A stretch of DNA of 15,230 bases from an uncultured Alphaproteobacteria bacterium. Its GTDB lineage: Bacteria; Pseudomonadota; Alphaproteobacteria; Rickettsiales; UBA1997. The position numbers were made by a program, and so were the translations under genes. The first letter of the stretch is position 1. Each line of letters opens with the position of its first letter. Shown one piece after another: positions 13,352 to 15,230 of this stretch. The stretch spans positions 1 through 15,230 of the forward strand of contig CASFUN010000063.1 of NCBI GenBank assembly GCA_949298005.1, written 5' to 3'. Under the pieces are notes generated by a model. It was given only the letters and a program-made list of their open reading frames with translations, had not been told where the DNA came from and made no database searches.

Positions 13352-14998
13352 ATGACAGCAAAAGAAATAAAATTTAGTTCTGACGCAAGAACAAGAATAT
13401 TAAATGGAGTTAATGTATTAGCTGATGCAGTAAAAGCAACACTTGGTCCTAAGGGGAGAAATGTAATAATTGAAAAATCATTTGGTGCGCCAAGAATAAC
13501 AAAAGATGGTGTCACTGTCGCTAAAGAAATAGAATTAAAAGATAAATTTGAAAATCTTGGTGCGCAAGCTATAAAAGAAGTTGCTAGCAAGACTAACGAT
13601 GTTGCAGGTGATGGTACTACGACATCAACTGTTTTAGCTCAAGCTATTTCGTCTGAAGGATTTAAAGCTGTTGCAGCTGGTTTAAATCCTATGGATATAA
13701 AGAGAGGTATAGATAAAGCTGTTACAAAAGCTATAGAAGAAATTAAAAAAGCAAGCAAAAAAATATCTTCGAGAGATGAAATTGCTCAAGTTGGTACCAT
13801 ATCAGCAAATGGGGATCAAGAGATAGGTTCAAAAATAGCTGATGCTATGGAAAAAGTAGGAGCTAATAGTCCTATTACAGTTGAGGAAGCAAAAGGTCTA
13901 GAATTTGAAGTTGAAGTTGTTGAAGGTATGAATTTTGATAGAGGTTATCTATCACCATATTTTGTTACTGATACTGAAAAGATGAACGTTGTTCTAGATA
14001 ATCCATATATTCTTATTTTTGATAAGAAAATATCAACATTACAACCTATGATAAAAATTCTTGAATCAGTAGCACAGAGTGGTAGACCATTATTAATAAT
14101 TGCAGAAGATGTTGAAGGTGAAGCGTTGGCTGCATTGGTTGTAAATAAATTAAGAGGTGGTTTGAAAGTTTGTGCAGTAAAAGCTCCAGGTTTTGGTGAT
14201 AGAAGAAAAGCAATATTGGAAGATATATCTGTTTTAACTGCAGGACAAGTAATCTCTGAAGAAATAGGTCTAAAATTGGAAAATGTTGAGCTTCAAAATT
14301 TAGGTAGATCCAAGAAAGTTGTTATAACAAAAGATGATACAACCATAGTTGATGGTGATGGTTCTTCTCAAGATGTTGAAGCAAGATGTAACAATATAAA
14401 GAAACAAATTGAAGATACAACATCTGATTATGATAAAGAAAAATTACAGGAAAGACTTGCTAAGTTATCAGGTGGTGTTGCTATATTAAAAGTTGGTGGT
14501 TCAACTGAGGTAGAAGTTAAAGAGAAAAAAGATAGAGTTGAAGATGCTTTAGCTGCTACTAGAGCTGCTGTTGAAGAAGGCATAGTAGCTGGTGGTGGTT
14601 CTACTTTTGTTCATATAGCTTCTAAAATTAAAGATTTAAAAGGTGATAATGAAGCGCAAAATACAGGTATAAAAATAATTTATAACGCTTTACAAGCTCC
14701 AGCTAGACAGATAGTTGATAATGCAGGATTAGAAGGTTCTGTTATTATAAATAAAATAATGGAGAACAACGATATTAACTTTGGTTATGACGCCCAAAAA
14801 GAAGAGTATGGTGATATGATAAAGTTTGGTATTGTTGACCCTACTAAAGTTGCGAGAGTTGCTCTTGAAGGGGCTTCGTCCGTATCTAGTTTATTACTAA
14901 CAACCGAATGTGCTATAGTTGAGCAAGCTAAGGATGAAGGACATTGTGGATGTGGCTCACCTGCTGGAATAGGAGGTATGGGAGGAATGGATTACTAA
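13352..14998 (+). CDS. groEL: Chaperonin GroEL
   Basis: A 548-residue 60-kDa chaperonin that forms the double-ring ATP-driven folding chamber in the cytoplasm. ATP-site residues are in place at E. coli numbering: D52 (KDGVT) and D87 (VAGDGTTT). The ATPase Asp equivalent to D398 is in RVEDALAATRAAVEEG, followed by the GIVAGGG turn. The tail ends GIGGMGGMDY, a shortened GGM-type repeat. Just before it is H531-C532-G-C534, an unusual Cys pair for the flexible tail inside the chamber. An AGG SD site overlaps the groES stop. A strong terminator follows. In intracellular bacteria groESL is often very highly expressed. Confidence 0.98.
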   Translation: MTAKEIKFSSDARTRILNGVNVLADAVKATLGPKGRNVIIEKSFGAPRITKDGVTVAKEIELKDKFENLGAQAIKEVASKTNDVAGDGTTTSTVLAQAISSEGFKAVAAGLNPMDIKRGIDKAVTKAIEEIKKASKKISSRDEIAQVGTISANGDQEIGSKIADAMEKVGANSPITVEEAKGLEFEVEVVEGMNFDRGYLSPYFVTDTEKMNVVLDNPYILIFDKKISTLQPMIKILESVAQSGRPLLIIAEDVEGEALAALVVNKLRGGLKVCAVKAPGFGDRRKAILEDISVLTAGQVISEEIGLKLENVELQNLGRSKKVVITKDDTTIVDGDGSSQDVEARCNNIKKQIEDTTSDYDKEKLQERLAKLSGGVAILKVGGSTEVEVKEKKDRVEDALAATRAAVEEGIVAGGGSTFVHIASKIKDLKGDNEAQNTGIKIIYNALQAPARQIVDNAGLEGSVIINKIMENNDINFGYDAQKEEYGDMIKFGIVDPTKVARVALEGASSVSSLLLTTECAIVEQAKDEGHCGCGSPAGIGGMGGMDY

Positions 14999-15025
14999 TC
15001 ATTGTATTAATTCTTAGTATTTTGG

Positions 15026-15054
15026 CCTACACGTTTTTACGTGTAGGTTTTTTT
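15026..15054 (+). terminator. Rho-independent terminator of groESL
   Basis: CCTACACGT (15026-15034) and ACGTGTAGG (15039-15047) form a perfect 9-bp stem with a TTTT loop, followed by seven T (15048-15054). It ends the groESL message 28 bases after the groEL stop codon and is the clearest terminator in the window. Confidence 0.93.
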
Positions 15055-15064
15055 AATGTGGTCG

Positions 15065-15092
15065 TTGATTTTTTAAAAAAAGAACATATTAT
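15065..15092 (+). promoter_or_regulatory. Promoter of the last, partial gene
   Basis: TTGATT (15065-15070) and TATTAT (15087-15092), 16 bases apart, lie directly after the groESL terminator and about 28 bases before the next ATG. Location between a terminator and a new start supports it. Confidence 0.5.
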
Positions 15093-15119
15093 GTTAGCAT
15101 GTAAAAAATTTAATTGACT

Positions 15120-15230
15120 ATGGAAACAAAAAACGAACAACAAAAACAAAATCTAATTTGGATTTTTATAACATTAGCTTTGATTATAATATGCTCTTTA
15201 TTATTCATACAGAATAAAAAGATAGAGAGA
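15120..15230 (+). CDS. N-terminus of a single-pass membrane protein, unknown
   Basis: The first 37 codons of an open frame that runs off the window. It starts METKNEQQKQNLIW, has a hydrophobic helix at about residues 13-30 (IWIFITLALIIICSLLFI), then turns basic (QNKKIER). The topology suggests a membrane anchor with the bulk of the protein following on the far side, or a signal anchor; a polar, Gln-rich lead precedes the helix. The family cannot be told from this piece. Terminator and promoter positions upstream mark it as a separate transcript from groESL. Confidence 0.6.
   Translation, partial: METKNEQQKQNLIWIFITLALIIICSLLFIQNKKIER

Noticed and set aside
13327..13590. 87-codon open frame on the - strand
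   Set aside because: Opposite the start of groEL; an antisense shadow of a conserved gene.
1..15230. CRISPR arrays, insertion sequences, rRNA genes
   Set aside because: No regularly spaced repeats, no transposase-like frame or terminal inverted repeats, and no rRNA sequence were seen.

Overview
The window looks like chromosomal DNA of an AT-rich, reduced-genome alphaproteobacterium, most likely a Rickettsiales-type intracellular symbiont or parasite. This is inferred from four things: the very low GC of ordinary genes, an alphaproteobacterial-type elongator tRNA-Met (G1-U72), a giant lipoprotein-like VirB6 protein of the kind known from the Rickettsiales type IV secretion system (T4SS), and scattered or trimmed versions of operons that are normally larger. 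No species can be named from the sequence alone.

Layout. Positions 1-4223 (+ strand) hold the 3' end of glmS, rnpA, an inositol-monophosphatase-family phosphatase, and a trimmed division/cell-wall cluster rsmH-ftsL-ftsI. GlmS makes glucosamine-6-phosphate for peptidoglycan and lipid A, and FtsL/FtsI act in septal peptidoglycan synthesis, so this organism probably still makes peptidoglycan. Positions 4240-5217 (- strand) hold rpmA and rplU (ribosomal proteins L27 and L21) with a good promoter, then tRNA-Ala(TGC) and tRNA-Met(CAT) with their own promoter. Positions 5258-10308 (- strand) hold a 1614-residue VirB6-like protein, translationally coupled to a 69-residue hydrophilic protein of unknown function.

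Positions 10590-12841 form the accessory part and the most interesting stretch. It has an exported PAP2-family phosphatase followed by a start-less in-frame remnant. Facing it is a two-gene unit on the - strand: a small acidic protein gene broken by a one-base frameshift, then a candidate host-directed effector. The effector has a His-Asp-Gln-Cys arrangement whose spacing resembles YopJ-like/clan CE cysteine enzymes. Its frame continues for 60 more codons, at about 48% GC, beyond a TAA stop. A promoter and a perfect 14-bp palindrome precede the unit. Together with the VirB6-like secretion component this suggests a secreted-effector locus that is either decaying or damaged in this assembly.

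Positions 13057-14998 (+ strand) hold groES-groEL with a promoter and a strong intrinsic terminator. The window ends in the first 37 codons of a single-pass membrane protein.
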